Shown here piece after piece: positions 17,370 to 26,972 of a stretch of 64,000 bases of DNA. The stretch is from Arthrobacter zhaoxinii (GTDB lineage Bacteria > Actinomycetota > Actinomycetes > Actinomycetales > Micrococcaceae). The stretch's first letter is position 1; each line of letters starts with the position of its first letter. Made by a program: the position numbers and the translations under genes. The notes below the pieces were generated by a model. It was not told the origin of the DNA. It worked only from the letters and a program-made list of their open reading frames with translations, and made no database searches. The stretch spans positions 3,348,001 to 3,412,000 of the forward strand of contig NZ_CP104275.1 in NCBI RefSeq assembly GCF_025244925.1. The letters run 5' to 3'.

Positions 17370-18730
17370 AAACGATCGTAGTGGTGGGCGATGTCCTCCT
17401 CGACACGGACATTTCCGGTTCCGCCCAGCGGCTCTCCCCCGACGCGCCCGTCCCCGTCGTGGAGGTGGACGACGTCGGCCGGCGGGCCGGCGGGGCGGGC
17501 CTGGTGGCGCGGATGCTGGAACGGGACGGCCGGCAGGTCCATCTGGTGACGGTACTGTCCGACGACGACGCCTCCGGACTGCTGCGGTCCGCGCTGGCCG
17601 GCATCCCGTTGACCTGCGGTCCGTCGGACGCGCCCACCCCGGTCAAGACCCGGATCCGGGCCGGCACCCACGCCGTCGTCCGCTTCGACTCCGGCTGCTC
17701 CCCCGCCCCGGTCCCCGCGGTCACCGCACAGATGCTGTCCGTCGTGGCGGCAGCCGACGCGGTGGTGGTGGCCGACTACGGCCGCGGGCTCACCGCCAAT
17801 CCCGCCCTGCGGGATCTGCTGGAGATCCTGGCCCAGCGCATTCCCGTGGTCTGGGACCCGCATCCGGCCGGGGCTGAGCCGGTGCCCGGCGTCGCGGCGG
17901 TCACGCCGAACCTGGCGGAGGCCCTGCAGACCGCCGGGCGGGTGCCGGGCGGCGTTCCGGCGGCATTACGCGCAGCCGAACAGCTGCTGACCCGCTGGCA
18001 GAGCCGGTCGGTGGTCATCACCATGGGAGCACAGGGGGCGCTGGCCCTCCCCGCGGCGGGCCTGGCGCAGGTCCTTCCCGCCCCGAGGATTTCCGTGGAC
18101 GATCCGTGCGGTGCCGGGGACCGGTTTGCCGCTTCACTTACCGCCCGCCTGCTCGACGGCGCCGGGCTGGAGGCCGCCGCCGAAGACGCCGTGTCCGCCG
18201 CGGCCGCCTTCCTGGCCGCCGGTGGTGTGGCCGGCCTCGACGCAGGGGAAGTTCTGCGGCTGCCGGGCCCCGAAACGCCGGACGCCATGGCGACGGCGGC
18301 GCGGATCCGGGAACGCGGCGGAACCGTGGTGGCCACCGGCGGCTGCTTCGACCTGCTGCATGCCGGCCATGCCCGGACCCTGCTGGCGGCCCGCGGTCTG
18401 GGCGACTGTTTGATTGTCTGCCTGAACTCCGATGATTCCGTCCGGCGGCTCAAAGGCGAGCAGCGCCCGATCATCGGCGTCGGGGACCGGGCGGAACTGC
18501 TGCAGGCCCTGGAATGCGTGGACGGGGTGCTGGTCTTCGAGGAGGACACCCCTGCGGCGGTGCTGGAGCGCCTGCGGCCGGACATCTGGGTCAAGGGCGG
18601 GGACTACCGCGAAGACCAGCTCCCGGAGGCCGCGCTGATCCGTTCCTGGGGCGGGGAGACCGTCACCGTCCCGTTCCATCCGGCGCGGTCCACCACCGCC
18701 CTGGCCTCCGCACTGGCAAAGGTCGGCTAG
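17366..18730 (+). CDS. hldE: Bifunctional heptose 7-phosphate kinase / heptose 1-phosphate adenylyltransferase
   Basis: 454 residues in E. coli HldE order. The PfkB-family kinase domain spans about 1-300 (VVGDVLLDTDI at the start; ATP site and catalytic Asp in DDPCGAGDRFAASL near 250). The nucleotidyltransferase domain spans about 315-454 (TGGCFDLLHAGHA with the HxGH motif; IWVKGGDYRED). It phosphorylates heptose 7-P at C1 and, after GmhB, forms ADP-heptose. The kinase is slightly shorter than in E. coli. A second hldE lies at 51059. No HldD-type 6-epimerase was found nearby. Confidence 0.88.
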   Translation: MKTIVVVGDVLLDTDISGSAQRLSPDAPVPVVEVDDVGRRAGGAGLVARMLERDGRQVHLVTVLSDDDASGLLRSALAGIPLTCGPSDAPTPVKTRIRAGTHAVVRFDSGCSPAPVPAVTAQMLSVVAAADAVVVADYGRGLTANPALRDLLEILAQRIPVVWDPHPAGAEPVPGVAAVTPNLAEALQTAGRVPGGVPAALRAAEQLLTRWQSRSVVITMGAQGALALPAAGLAQVLPAPRISVDDPCGAGDRFAASLTARLLDGAGLEAAAEDAVSAAAAFLAAGGVAGLDAGEVLRLPGPETPDAMATAARIRERGGTVVATGGCFDLLHAGHARTLLAARGLGDCLIVCLNSDDSVRRLKGEQRPIIGVGDRAELLQALECVDGVLVFEEDTPAAVLERLRPDIWVKGGDYREDQLPEAALIRSWGGETVTVPFHPARSTTALASALAKVG

Positions 18731-18769
18731 GCGAACTGACTCAGACCCGTTCTACCGAAAGGAAATCCC

Positions 18770-19543
18770 ATGAGCTTGAACCCTGTGGCCCCCCTACCTG
18801 CGACCGTCCCCGGCCCGACCCCGGACCCCGCCCTTCGGGGGCCCCGCCTGCAGACCGCCTTCCGCGGCCGCGTCCTGGTGACCGGCGGTGGATCCGGGCT
18901 GGGCGCCGCCGTCACAGCTGCCGTCACCGCCGCCGGGGGCAGCGTGGTGGTGCTGGACCGCGATGTCAGCTCGGTTGCCGAAGCCAAGGCCCTGCAGGTT
19001 GACGTCGCGGACCGCGCCTCGGTGGAAGTAGCGGTCCGCGAAGCGGCGTTGATGCTCGGCGGGCTGGATGCCGTGGTCACCGCCGCGGGAATTGACCGGT
19101 GCGGGCGGCTGGAGGACGTGGCGGCCGCCGAATGGGAGAAAGTGATCGGCGTGAACCTGCTCGGCACGGTATCCGTCATCCGGGCCGCGCTGCCGTACCT
19201 GACCGTTTCCCACGGCCGGGTGGTCACGGTGGCGTCCTCACTGGGCATCAAGGCGGTGGCCGATGCGACAGCGTACTGCGCCTCCAAGTTCGGGGTGATC
19301 GGGTTCAGCCGGGCGCTGGCGGCCGAGACCCGCGGACAGGTGGGCGTGACCACCATGATTCCGGCCGGCATGAAGACCCGGTTCTTCGACGACCGCACCG
19401 AGCAGTACCGCCCCCAGGACGACTCACGATTGAACGATCCGGAGAACGTGGCCGCGGCGATCCTTTTTGTGCTGGGGCAGCCGCAGGGCAGCGAAGTGCG
19501 CGAAATGGTCATCTGCCACGAGGAGGAGGAATCCTGGCCGTGA
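18770..19543 (+). CDS. Short-chain dehydrogenase/reductase
   Basis: 257 residues with a Pro-rich N-terminal tail of about 30, then the Rossmann signature TGGGSGLGAAV and catalytic YCASK near 165. A classical SDR, not the extended type of HldD epimerases. Preceded by AAAGGA and 39 bp after hldE, so probably the last gene of the heptose operon. It might oxidise or reduce a sugar intermediate; the substrate cannot be read. Confidence 0.8.
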   Translation: MSLNPVAPLPATVPGPTPDPALRGPRLQTAFRGRVLVTGGGSGLGAAVTAAVTAAGGSVVVLDRDVSSVAEAKALQVDVADRASVEVAVREAALMLGGLDAVVTAAGIDRCGRLEDVAAAEWEKVIGVNLLGTVSVIRAALPYLTVSHGRVVTVASSLGIKAVADATAYCASKFGVIGFSRALAAETRGQVGVTTMIPAGMKTRFFDDRTEQYRPQDDSRLNDPENVAAAILFVLGQPQGSEVREMVICHEEEESWP

Positions 19544-19554
19544 CCGGGGATTGC

Positions 19555-20037
19555 TTACGGCAGGCGCAGCAGCATGGTGTCCGAGTCCCCGCTCCTGTCG
19601 ACCTTGCGAAAGCCCGCCCGCTCATACAGGCGCCGGGCGGGATTGGCGTCCTCCACGCTCAGGCTTAGCGCGTCGATCCCCAGCCCTTGTGCCTGTTCGA
19701 CGACGGCCGTCATCAGTGCGGTGCCGGCACCGCTGCCGCGGTGCCCGGGCAGGACTCCCATGGTCAGCTCGGGGATCGCATCCGACACGAAGCCGTAGCC
19801 GGGATCGGCCTGGCTCAGCAGGCGCGCCCAGACAGCTCCGATGGGACGGCCGTCATCCGTTTCAGCGACGGTTCCGAAATCCTGCTCCCGCTTCCACCCG
19901 GCCACATAGTGGCTGACCGCGGGGGTGTTCAGCAGCTGATCCTTCGTAAAGGTCGGCTCCCCGGACCAGTTGAAAGCGTGCAAAAGAATGTCCACGAGAA
20001 AGGGAAAATCTGAGTCGGCAGCGGCGCGCAGGTACAT
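19555..20037 (-). CDS. GNAT-family N-acetyltransferase
   Basis: 160 residues. The acetyl-CoA binding motif A is seen in LTMGVLPGHRGSGAGTALM near 94-112, followed by motif B (DALSLSVEDANPARRLYERAGFRKV). Transfers acetyl from acetyl-CoA to an amine; target unknown. Convergent with the SDR gene, 11 bp apart. Confidence 0.85.
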   Translation of the reverse strand: MYLRAAADSDFPFLVDILLHAFNWSGEPTFTKDQLLNTPAVSHYVAGWKREQDFGTVAETDDGRPIGAVWARLLSQADPGYGFVSDAIPELTMGVLPGHRGSGAGTALMTAVVEQAQGLGIDALSLSVEDANPARRLYERAGFRKVDRSGDSDTMLLRLP

Positions 20038-20165
20038 GGGACCCGATCCTAATCGCTGTTACCCAACACCCCGCCTCGAAACGGCGGCAGTGGTCCTTTC
20101 GTCACCGGTTCCCCTTCCCTATGATCACTGGGAACTGCATTTTCTTCCTAGGCCTCGGGGGCTGC

Positions 20166-20678
20166 GTGACGACCGTAGATCAGGCCGTTTTTATTGGCGG
20201 CCGTGCCGGGGTGGGCAAGACCAGCGTCGCCATGGCCCTGCATTCCCTGCTGGCGGAGCGCCGGGTCCGCCACTGTGTCATCGAGGGAGACAACCTGGAC
20301 CTGGCGTACCCGGAACCGTGGGAACACGAGCTGGCGGCACGGAACCTGCAGGCTATGTGGGCTAACTACCGGGAGCTGGGCTATGACCGGCTGATCTATA
20401 CCAACACCGTAAGCGTCCTGGAAATGGATTCTCTTGCGGCGGCCATGGGCACCAACCCGGTGGTCCGCGGCATCCTGCTCACGGCCACGGATCGATCCGC
20501 GTTGGAGCGGCTCTCGCTGCGGGAACGCGGAGCGGAACTGGAGCGGCACGCCGCCCGGAGCAACGCCATGGCGCGGATCCTCGCGGACCAGGCGCCGGCG
20601 AATGTTCTGGCGGTGGACACCGATCACAAGGACATCGAGCAGGTTGCCGGAGAAATACTGCTCCATTTGGGCTGGTGA
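20166..20678 (+). CDS. P-loop ATP/GTP-binding kinase-like protein
   Basis: 170 residues from GTG 20166, which follows TCGGGGG; the frame upstream to 20121 is unlike a conserved start. Walker A is FIGGRAGVGKTS at about 8-19, and a possible acidic site is CVIEGDNLDLAYP near 38-50. The C-terminus has a hydrophobic beta strand ending ANVLAVDTDH. It resembles small nucleotide or metabolite kinases of unknown substrate that are common in actinobacteria. Confidence 0.7.
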   Translation: MTTVDQAVFIGGRAGVGKTSVAMALHSLLAERRVRHCVIEGDNLDLAYPEPWEHELAARNLQAMWANYRELGYDRLIYTNTVSVLEMDSLAAAMGTNPVVRGILLTATDRSALERLSLRERGAELERHAARSNAMARILADQAPANVLAVDTDHKDIEQVAGEILLHLGW

Positions 20679-20719
20679 ACCTGCACCGCTCCGGGAAGCG
20701 GCACCGGGACGGCTGACCG

Positions 20720-21007
20720 CTACTCCCGGGCGCGGGTATCCGCCGCGGCGGAGTTTCGGGCACCGTTGCCGGTTCCGTCCGGCGCGCCGTCGTCGTCCAT
20801 ATCCCCCGCCTCCCACCGGAGCAGGTCCCCGGGCTGGCAGTCGAGTGCCTCGCAGAGGGCGGCGAGGGTGGTGAAGCGGACCGCTTTGGCGCGGCCGTTT
20901 TTCAGGACGGCCAGGTTCGCCGGGGTAATGCCGATCAGTTCGGCCAGGGTTCCCACGGGCATTTTCCGCCGCGCGAGCATCACGTCGATGTCCACGATGA
21001 TCGGCAT
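20720..21007 (-). CDS. Small XRE/YozG-type helix-turn-helix regulator
   Basis: 95 residues. The helix-turn-helix covers about 16-66 (VGTLAELIGITPANLAVLKNGRAKAVRFTTLAALCEALDCQPGDLLRW), the YozG/Cro-C1 layout; the last 25 residues are acidic and disordered. ATG 21007 shares one base with the stop of the DUF2975 gene (TGATG), so the two are translated together. Such pairs of a DUF2975 membrane protein and YozG-like regulator are common in Gram-positives. Confidence 0.85.
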   Translation of the reverse strand: MPIIVDIDVMLARRKMPVGTLAELIGITPANLAVLKNGRAKAVRFTTLAALCEALDCQPGDLLRWEAGDMDDDGAPDGTGNGARNSAAADTRARE

Positions 21008-21501
21008 CAGATGACACCGCCCAGTTCGGTGCGGAGCCGGGCGGCCTCGGCGGCCGTTGCGACAGCGGAGGCCAGCAGGGCCCGCATCACCAGCATCAAC
21101 AGGGCACCGGCAGCGACTGTTATGCCCACTCCCCCGATCAGCAGGACAATGCCCGGCGCCGCTTCCTCGCCGGGCGCCAGTACCGTGCCCAGCGCGAACA
21201 GCAGCAGGGCTGCGGCCGTGATGGCACCAATGATGACATCCACGTAGCGGAAGGCTGCGGAGGAAAAGACCGTTCCCCGCCGCACCATGGTCAGCAGCCG
21301 CCAGACGCAGACCAGGCAGACCTGGAACGCAAGAATGCCCAGCACCACAATGAGGAGCACCGGCACCCGGACCGCTTCGGCACCGGCCTCGGCCAGGTCG
21401 ATACCGAACAGCGGCACCATCACGGCCTGGACAAACAGGGTGCCGAGGAGCACCAGGGCCAGGGCTATGCGTAACACGAGGATTGCTGCTTTTCCCATCA
21501 T
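21007..21501 (-). CDS. DUF2975 four-helix membrane protein
   Basis: 164 residues with four hydrophobic segments (about 5-30, 42-65, 80-105 and 115-140). The pattern matches DUF2975, a family paired with small HTH regulators as here. Biochemical role unknown; a membrane-linked regulatory partner is plausible. Confidence 0.8.
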   Translation of the reverse strand: MMGKAAILVLRIALALVLLGTLFVQAVMVPLFGIDLAEAGAEAVRVPVLLIVVLGILAFQVCLVCVWRLLTMVRRGTVFSSAAFRYVDVIIGAITAAALLLFALGTVLAPGEEAAPGIVLLIGGVGITVAAGALLMLVMRALLASAVATAAEAARLRTELGGVI

Positions 21502-21546
21502 GCTCTCCCTGCGGAAGCACTGCGGCTATTGAAGGACAATCAATAG

Positions 21547-21560
21547 TTATCGATTATCGA
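21547..21560. promoter_or_regulatory. AT-rich tandem repeat upstream of the DUF2975/HTH pair
   Basis: Two abutting copies of TTATCGA in an AT-rich island (21525-21562) within otherwise GC-rich DNA, 46 bp before the DUF2975 start. An imperfect palindrome ATCAATAGTTATCGAT (21539-21554) overlaps it. Possible autoregulatory site for the HTH protein. Confidence 0.35.
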
Positions 21561-21586
21561 GAGATTCCGCAAGGGTCTCGCCGAGT

Positions 21587-22633
21587 CTAGGGTGCAGAAT
21601 CCACCACCGAGGTGGTGATGGCGGTCCACGCCGTCACGGTGCCGGCCGGGACACCTCGGTAGTCCTTGAGCTGCACCTCCCGCTCGCCGATCATCTGGCC
21701 GGATTCCTGGTCGATGATGATCTCCATCCTTGTCCGGTAATCGCTGCCCTTCATTCCGAGTGACACTCCGGTCCGGCCGTCCAAGGCGACCTCGCGGTCC
21801 ACCAGGGATACTCCCGGAATCAGCGCAATGGCTTGGTAGATCACGGCACGCAAGTCCGCAGGAACGGCTCCCGTACGCAGGATATTCGCGAAGGCCATGA
21901 AGGCTTCGGCCTCCGTGTTCCAGTGGTTGCCCTCTGTTTGTTCATAGATCATCTTCAACAACTCGTCCGGGTCGCGGGGGGCGCTTTCGATGAACTCATT
22001 GAGCGGCATTTGTCCTAGGACCTCCCATGCGAAGCCCTCCCATTGGCCGCCGGGTGCACGCAGGACCTCGCTTTCGTCCATCTGTATTCCGTCTGCCTGC
22101 AGGTCTGCCTTCATCCTTTCGGACGCCTCCCGGGACCCTTCGCCGAAGAATTGCACCGGCACGCTGGGCTCCCGGGACCAGACCCACTCCGCCGTCCGGT
22201 CCGCAGGCACATACATCTGTGTATCGATACTGGATAGCCAACGGGGAGTAGTGTCTCCGAGCTGCCCTGACGCGAACGTCATAGCGACACCGGTGGTGTC
22301 GACCAACAGGTACTGCCCCGGCTCCAGCACCGGGTCGGAGGTGGCAATGGTCGATGCCGCGGCGTCGTTGAGGACATCGGCCGCCTCCGCCGTCACCCCC
22401 GGGCGTTCGCCCGAACCCATGACGTCGACCGCGACCAGCGTGGCGACGAGTGCTACAGCCGCGGCGGAGGCAAACAGAGTGCGTCGCCAGGGCCGTACGG
22501 GGTGCAGCCCCGGTGCCGGCTCGCGCTCTCCGGCTGCCTTTTGCATCAGTTTCTCCCGCCCGGCGGCCAGGACGGCCGGGGGTACGGTTCCGGTGGTGTT
22601 ACGCGTGGCGCGGAGCAGGTGCAGTTCGTCCAT
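21587..22633 (-). CDS. CU044_5270 family protein, membrane partner of ECF sigma factor
   Basis: 348 residues from ATG 22633, where the conserved start MDELHLLRATRNTT begins. A cytoplasmic N-terminal segment of about 50 residues is followed by one hydrophobic helix (TLFASAAAVALVATLVAVDV) and a large extracytoplasmic domain. This is the CU044_5270 layout, encoded next to ECF sigma genes in many actinobacteria and probably an anti-sigma or sensory partner. The gene begins 35 bp inside the sigma gene. Confidence 0.8.
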   Translation of the reverse strand: MDELHLLRATRNTTGTVPPAVLAAGREKLMQKAAGEREPAPGLHPVRPWRRTLFASAAAVALVATLVAVDVMGSGERPGVTAEAADVLNDAAASTIATSDPVLEPGQYLLVDTTGVAMTFASGQLGDTTPRWLSSIDTQMYVPADRTAEWVWSREPSVPVQFFGEGSREASERMKADLQADGIQMDESEVLRAPGGQWEGFAWEVLGQMPLNEFIESAPRDPDELLKMIYEQTEGNHWNTEAEAFMAFANILRTGAVPADLRAVIYQAIALIPGVSLVDREVALDGRTGVSLGMKGSDYRTRMEIIIDQESGQMIGEREVQLKDYRGVPAGTVTAWTAITTSVVDSAP

Positions 22634-23195
22634 GATCACTGTCCATTTCGTCGAAAAGGGCAAAGCCGAGGTCGGCCCGGAGCTTGCGCCGGGCGCGGTT
22701 GATGCGGGAGCGGACAGTGCCGATGGGCACGCCGGTGGCGGTGGCGATCCCGTCATAGGTCAGGTCCGCCCAGGCATAGAGCAGGATGGCTTCCCGGTCG
22801 ATCGGGGCCAGCGCGTGAAGCGCAGCTCCGATTCGGGACCGGTCGACGTCGGCATCCACCTTCGCGTCGACTTCTTCCAGTCCGTCAACGGAATGCCTCC
22901 GGCCCTCGTTCCGGGCCAAGGCCCGCAGCATGCGTGCTTCGGCACGGTGGTGCCGGCGCAGCAGGTTGGTGGCGATGCCGAAGAGCCAGGGGCGCACGGC
23001 CTCGGACGGACCCTCGAAGACTGCCCTGCGTTCAAAGGCGATCAGGAAGGTTTCCGCCATCACATCTTCTGCGGCAAAGTCTCCGGCGCGGCGGGCCGCG
23101 TACCGGTAGATGTCCGGCGCGTGCCGGTCATAGAGTTCCCCGAATATGGCAGGGCCGCTGCGCGACCGCTCCACAATCTCTTTGTCTGTGTTCAC
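22599..23195 (-). CDS. ECF-type RNA polymerase sigma factor
   Basis: 198 residues. Region 2 covers about 20-90 (FGELYDRHAPDIYRYAARRAGDFAAEDVMAETFLIAF; VRPWLFGIATNLLRRHHR). Region 4 covers about 125-180 (LAPIDREAILLYAWADLTYDGIATATGVPIGTVRSRINRARRKLR). Its end overlaps the CU044_5270 gene by 35 bp, so the pair is an operon and probably a sigma/anti-sigma module. The inducing signal is unknown. Confidence 0.87.
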   Translation of the reverse strand: MNTDKEIVERSRSGPAIFGELYDRHAPDIYRYAARRAGDFAAEDVMAETFLIAFERRAVFEGPSEAVRPWLFGIATNLLRRHHRAEARMLRALARNEGRRHSVDGLEEVDAKVDADVDRSRIGAALHALAPIDREAILLYAWADLTYDGIATATGVPIGTVRSRINRARRKLRADLGFALFDEMDSDHGRTAPAPRHA

Positions 23196-23287
23196 ACCTT
23201 GTAATGCCCGCTCACCGGCAATGGTTCACGGTCCCCCCGGTTTTCTTTCCGACGGCTGCCCCTTTGGACAACAAGGCACATTAAACG

Positions 23288-23335
23288 ACGACGGCGCCGC
23301 CCGGACCCACAGGGAGTCCGGCGCGGCGCCGTCGT
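23288..23335 (-). terminator. Terminator downstream of gap
   Basis: Perfect 13-bp stem (ACGACGGCGCCGC / GCGGCGCCGTCGT) extended by an inner CCGGAC/GTCCGG stem, starting 20 bp past the gap stop. On the minus strand it is followed by TTTAA. It also separates gap from the sigma operon. Confidence 0.8.
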
Positions 23336-23355
23336 GCGTTGTTACTTGGTGCTGA

Positions 23356-24414
<1,059 letters not shown>

Positions 24415-24459
24415 CTATAATTATGCTGTTATTACCGCCACACGTCAAAGGCCACTTCC

Positions 24460-25665
24460 ATGGATGCCTCCGCAAACACCCCGCAGTTCCTGCGCCGCAC
24501 GAACCTGCGCGCCGTGCTGGAGGTGCTCCGTGCTGCCCCGTCCGTCACGGGCACCGATCTGATCAATGCCACGGGCCTGACCCGGGCCACCGTGATTGCG
24601 GTGTGCGATGACCTGATCGCCCGCGGCTGGGCCCGGGAAACGGTCTCCCCGCGCATCGACCGGCAAAAAGGCCGGCCCGCCCGCCGGTTCGAATTCAACG
24701 AAAGCGCCGGTTACGTCCTGGGGCTCGACGTCGGCATTGCCACCGTCCGGGTCCTGGTTGCCGATCTCGCGGGCGCCGTCGTCGGCGAATCGGAGGCCCG
24801 GTTCCCGCGCCACGGCGGGGAGCCGGAGGAACGACGCCGGGTAGTCACCGAAGCCGTCGACGCCGCGCTGGCGAACGCCGGGATTTCCTCCGCGGCGGTG
24901 CTGTGCGCCGGCATGGGCATCGCGGCCCAGGTCACCGGGGCAGGCGCCGTTGCCCCGGGGCAGGACGTGGCCCCGATGTTCGATCTGGGATTGAGCTCCA
25001 CCTTCAGCGACTCCCGGGGCTGGCCGCTGCTGGTGGAAAACGACGCCAAGCTGGCGGCCCTGGCCGAACGCTGGCGCGGGGTCGGCGCGGGCGAAGACAA
25101 CCTCGCGGTCATCCTGGCCGGCGAGCGGCTGGGCAGCGGCATTATCGAGTCCGGCCGCCTGCTGCACGGCGCTTCCGGCGGCACGGGCGCCATGGGTGCG
25201 CTGGATCTGGTGGAGGGCGTGGGCAACGAGGACGGCATTGCGAAGCTTGCGCGGCTTTGGGGCAGCGCGGCTTTGAACGAAGGCCACAACGGCCGGATCC
25301 GCGACCTCGTGGGGCCGGACACCAACCGCGCCTCGGCCCGGCTGGTGTTCGAGGCGGCCGCCGCCGGGGATCCGGTGGCCGAAGAAATCCTGGACCGGAT
25401 TGCCCGGCGGATGGCTCGGGTACTGGCCCTGGTGTCCTCGTTCTTTGATCCGCGGCTGATCGTGATCGGCGGCGCGGTGGCTGCCTCGGCCACTGCCCTG
25501 CTGCCCGCCATGACTCGGGAGCTGGACCGGTACGCGGTAAAGCCGCCCCGGGTGGCGGTTTCCAATCTGGGCACCATGCTGGTGCCCACCGGGGCTGTCC
25601 GCCTGGCCCTGGACTACGTGGAGACCCACCTCTTGGACCTCGTGCCCGAGCCGCGCCGGGAGTAG
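24460..25665 (+). CDS. ROK-family transcriptional regulator
   Basis: 401 residues. An N-terminal winged helix-turn-helix (about 10-65: LRAVLEVLRAAPSVTGTDLINATGLTRATVIAVCDDLI) precedes a ROK domain starting LGLDVGIATVRVLVADL. The domain retains the VENDAKLAALAE segment and the ASGGTGAMGAL turn. The Cys-rich zinc motif (CxCGxxGC) of NagC/Mlc-type ROK proteins is absent; the equivalent stretch reads GVGNEDG. It is therefore likely a sugar-responsive repressor with an altered sugar site. Divergent from gap across a shared palindrome. Confidence 0.85.
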   Translation: MDASANTPQFLRRTNLRAVLEVLRAAPSVTGTDLINATGLTRATVIAVCDDLIARGWARETVSPRIDRQKGRPARRFEFNESAGYVLGLDVGIATVRVLVADLAGAVVGESEARFPRHGGEPEERRRVVTEAVDAALANAGISSAAVLCAGMGIAAQVTGAGAVAPGQDVAPMFDLGLSSTFSDSRGWPLLVENDAKLAALAERWRGVGAGEDNLAVILAGERLGSGIIESGRLLHGASGGTGAMGALDLVEGVGNEDGIAKLARLWGSAALNEGHNGRIRDLVGPDTNRASARLVFEAAAAGDPVAEEILDRIARRMARVLALVSSFFDPRLIVIGGAVAASATALLPAMTRELDRYAVKPPRVAVSNLGTMLVPTGAVRLALDYVETHLLDLVPEPRRE

Positions 25666-25671
25666 TGCAAA

Positions 25672-25703
25672 AAAGGGCCGGGTGCCGCTGCACCCGGCCC
25701 TTT
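25672..25703. terminator. Bidirectional terminator between ROK gene and acidic-protein gene
   Basis: Perfect 14-bp stem (AAAGGGCCGGGTGC / GCACCCGGCCCTTT) with a 4-nt loop CGCT, flanked by an A-run on the left, so it can work for the minus-strand gene as well as the plus-strand one. Confidence 0.9.
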
Positions 25704-25714
25704 GACTGCGGAAA

Positions 25715-26230
25715 CTACGCGGGGGCCGATCCGTCCTCGCTGTCGTTCTCCCGGTCCTCATCCGGTCCGCCGTCGTGGTGGCCGTCGTGGTGCCGGCCGC
25801 CGTCGTGCCGGCCTTCACCTTCCTCGGCGTCCTGGTCCTTCTCCTGGGGACCTTGGCCGCCCGGACCCTGCTCCTCGGCGTCCTCGCCGTCGGTGTCCCG
25901 GTCCTGGTTCCGCCCCTCGGCGTCCTCCCGGTCGGGACCCGGTCCGTCGCCGTCGCGGTCGCGGTCACCGTCACGGACGTCGCCGTCGCCGTCGGTGTCC
26001 TGACCCTCCTCCTGGGCGTCCTGCTCGCCCTGGGTATCCTGCTCGTCGAACAAATCCCGGCTCTCGTTGTCCCCGGCGTCCTGTTCCTGGGCCGTGGTGC
26101 CGGCCTGTTCAAATTCCGTGTTGTCCCCTACAGCGGTACCCGCGAAGAAACTGGCAACCAGCAGGCCAACCCCGGCGAGGGCGCCGCCGCCCCAGACGAT
26201 GGCTTTCCGAGCTCCGCTCCCCATAGCCAT
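25715..26230 (-). CDS. Membrane-anchored, highly acidic Asp/Glu-rich protein
   Basis: 171 residues. A short basic N-terminus and one hydrophobic segment (about 9-35, IVWGGGALAGVGLLVASFFAG) act as signal or anchor. Everything after about 40 is Asp/Glu/Gly/Gln low complexity, with DTDGDGDVRDGDRDRDGDG near 78-96 and a His-rich patch (RHHDGHHDGG) near 145. The DxDGDG spacing recalls calcium-binding loops, but no complete EF-hand is clear. An excellent GGAGGTG ribosome site precedes ATG 26230. Function unknown. Confidence 0.65.
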   Translation of the reverse strand: MAMGSGARKAIVWGGGALAGVGLLVASFFAGTAVGDNTEFEQAGTTAQEQDAGDNESRDLFDEQDTQGEQDAQEEGQDTDGDGDVRDGDRDRDGDGPGPDREDAEGRNQDRDTDGEDAEEQGPGGQGPQEKDQDAEEGEGRHDGGRHHDGHHDGGPDEDRENDSEDGSAPA

Positions 26231-26432
26231 ATTGGTGTTTCACCTCCGAATGAGTGGTTTTCTTGCAGTTCCATCTTCAAACCGGATTCTTTGAGAATGC
26301 TTGAAAAACGCAGCGGGCAAGCAGAAAGCGGGCCGCCATGGAGGCCGAACGAGCCGCTGGGAGATATATGCACCCCTGCGCATATGGCGCGGATTCCTGC
26401 GGCAGGGCGGGCCGGATGAAGGCATCCTGTGC

Positions 26433-26891
26433 CTAGAACGCCACCAGCTGCAGCAGACGGCGGAGTTCGCGCTGCTCGGCGGCGCTGAGCTTCGCCATGG
26501 AGATTTCGGTGGCGCCGTCCACTGCCTCCTTGGCCTTGCCATACAGGGCATGTCCGTCCTTGGTGGGCACAATGACCTTTGACCGGCGGTCCCGCGGATC
26601 GGTCTGACGCTCGACGGCGCCGCGGTGCTCCAGCTCGTCCACGATGGCCACGATCTGGCTGGGATCCAGCACCAGGAACTGACTCAGCTCCCGCTGCGTG
26701 GGTGCGGTTCCACCGCAGGCCAGGGACAGCACGGAGTAGTGGCGCACCTTCAGCCCGAAGTCGGCCAGCCGGCGGTTGGCCTCCGCCGATCCGATGGATG
26801 CGGCACGCGCCATCAGGAACACGGGTTCGGCGCCGAGGCTGGCAGCGGCGAAGCGCGCTGCGTCGGCAACGCCGTCAGGGGAGGTGCTCAT
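26433..26891 (-). CDS. phdR: MarR-family regulator (PhdR-like)
   Basis: 152 residues with a MarR winged helix core: LSQFLVLDPSQIVAIVDELEHRGAVERQTDPRDRRSKVIVPTKDG at about 68-112. It is divergent from the phdBCDE-like operon, as phdR is in Corynebacterium glutamicum, where PhdR represses phenylpropanoid genes and is released by the CoA thioester. The name is given by gene order and family, not by sequence comparison. Confidence 0.75.
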   Translation of the reverse strand: MSTSPDGVADAARFAAASLGAEPVFLMARAASIGSAEANRRLADFGLKVRHYSVLSLACGGTAPTQRELSQFLVLDPSQIVAIVDELEHRGAVERQTDPRDRRSKVIVPTKDGHALYGKAKEAVDGATEISMAKLSAAEQRELRRLLQLVAF

Positions 26892-26972
26892 AGGGTGTTG
26901 GATCCTTCGGCAGGGACACGGTAGGACCCCATCCTAGAAGACGGATGCAGCTCCTAATCAATGAGGATCATA

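Noticed and set aside
18770..19543. SDR gene as the missing HldD epimerase
   Set aside because: 257-residue classical SDR with YCASK and no extended-SDR sugar-nucleotide domain.
24445..26112. Long open frame of about 555 codons antisense to the ROK gene
   Set aside because: Arg/Pro/Gly-rich shadow of the ROK and acidic-protein genes; no motif, no ribosome site, and the plus-strand ROK protein is clearly conserved.
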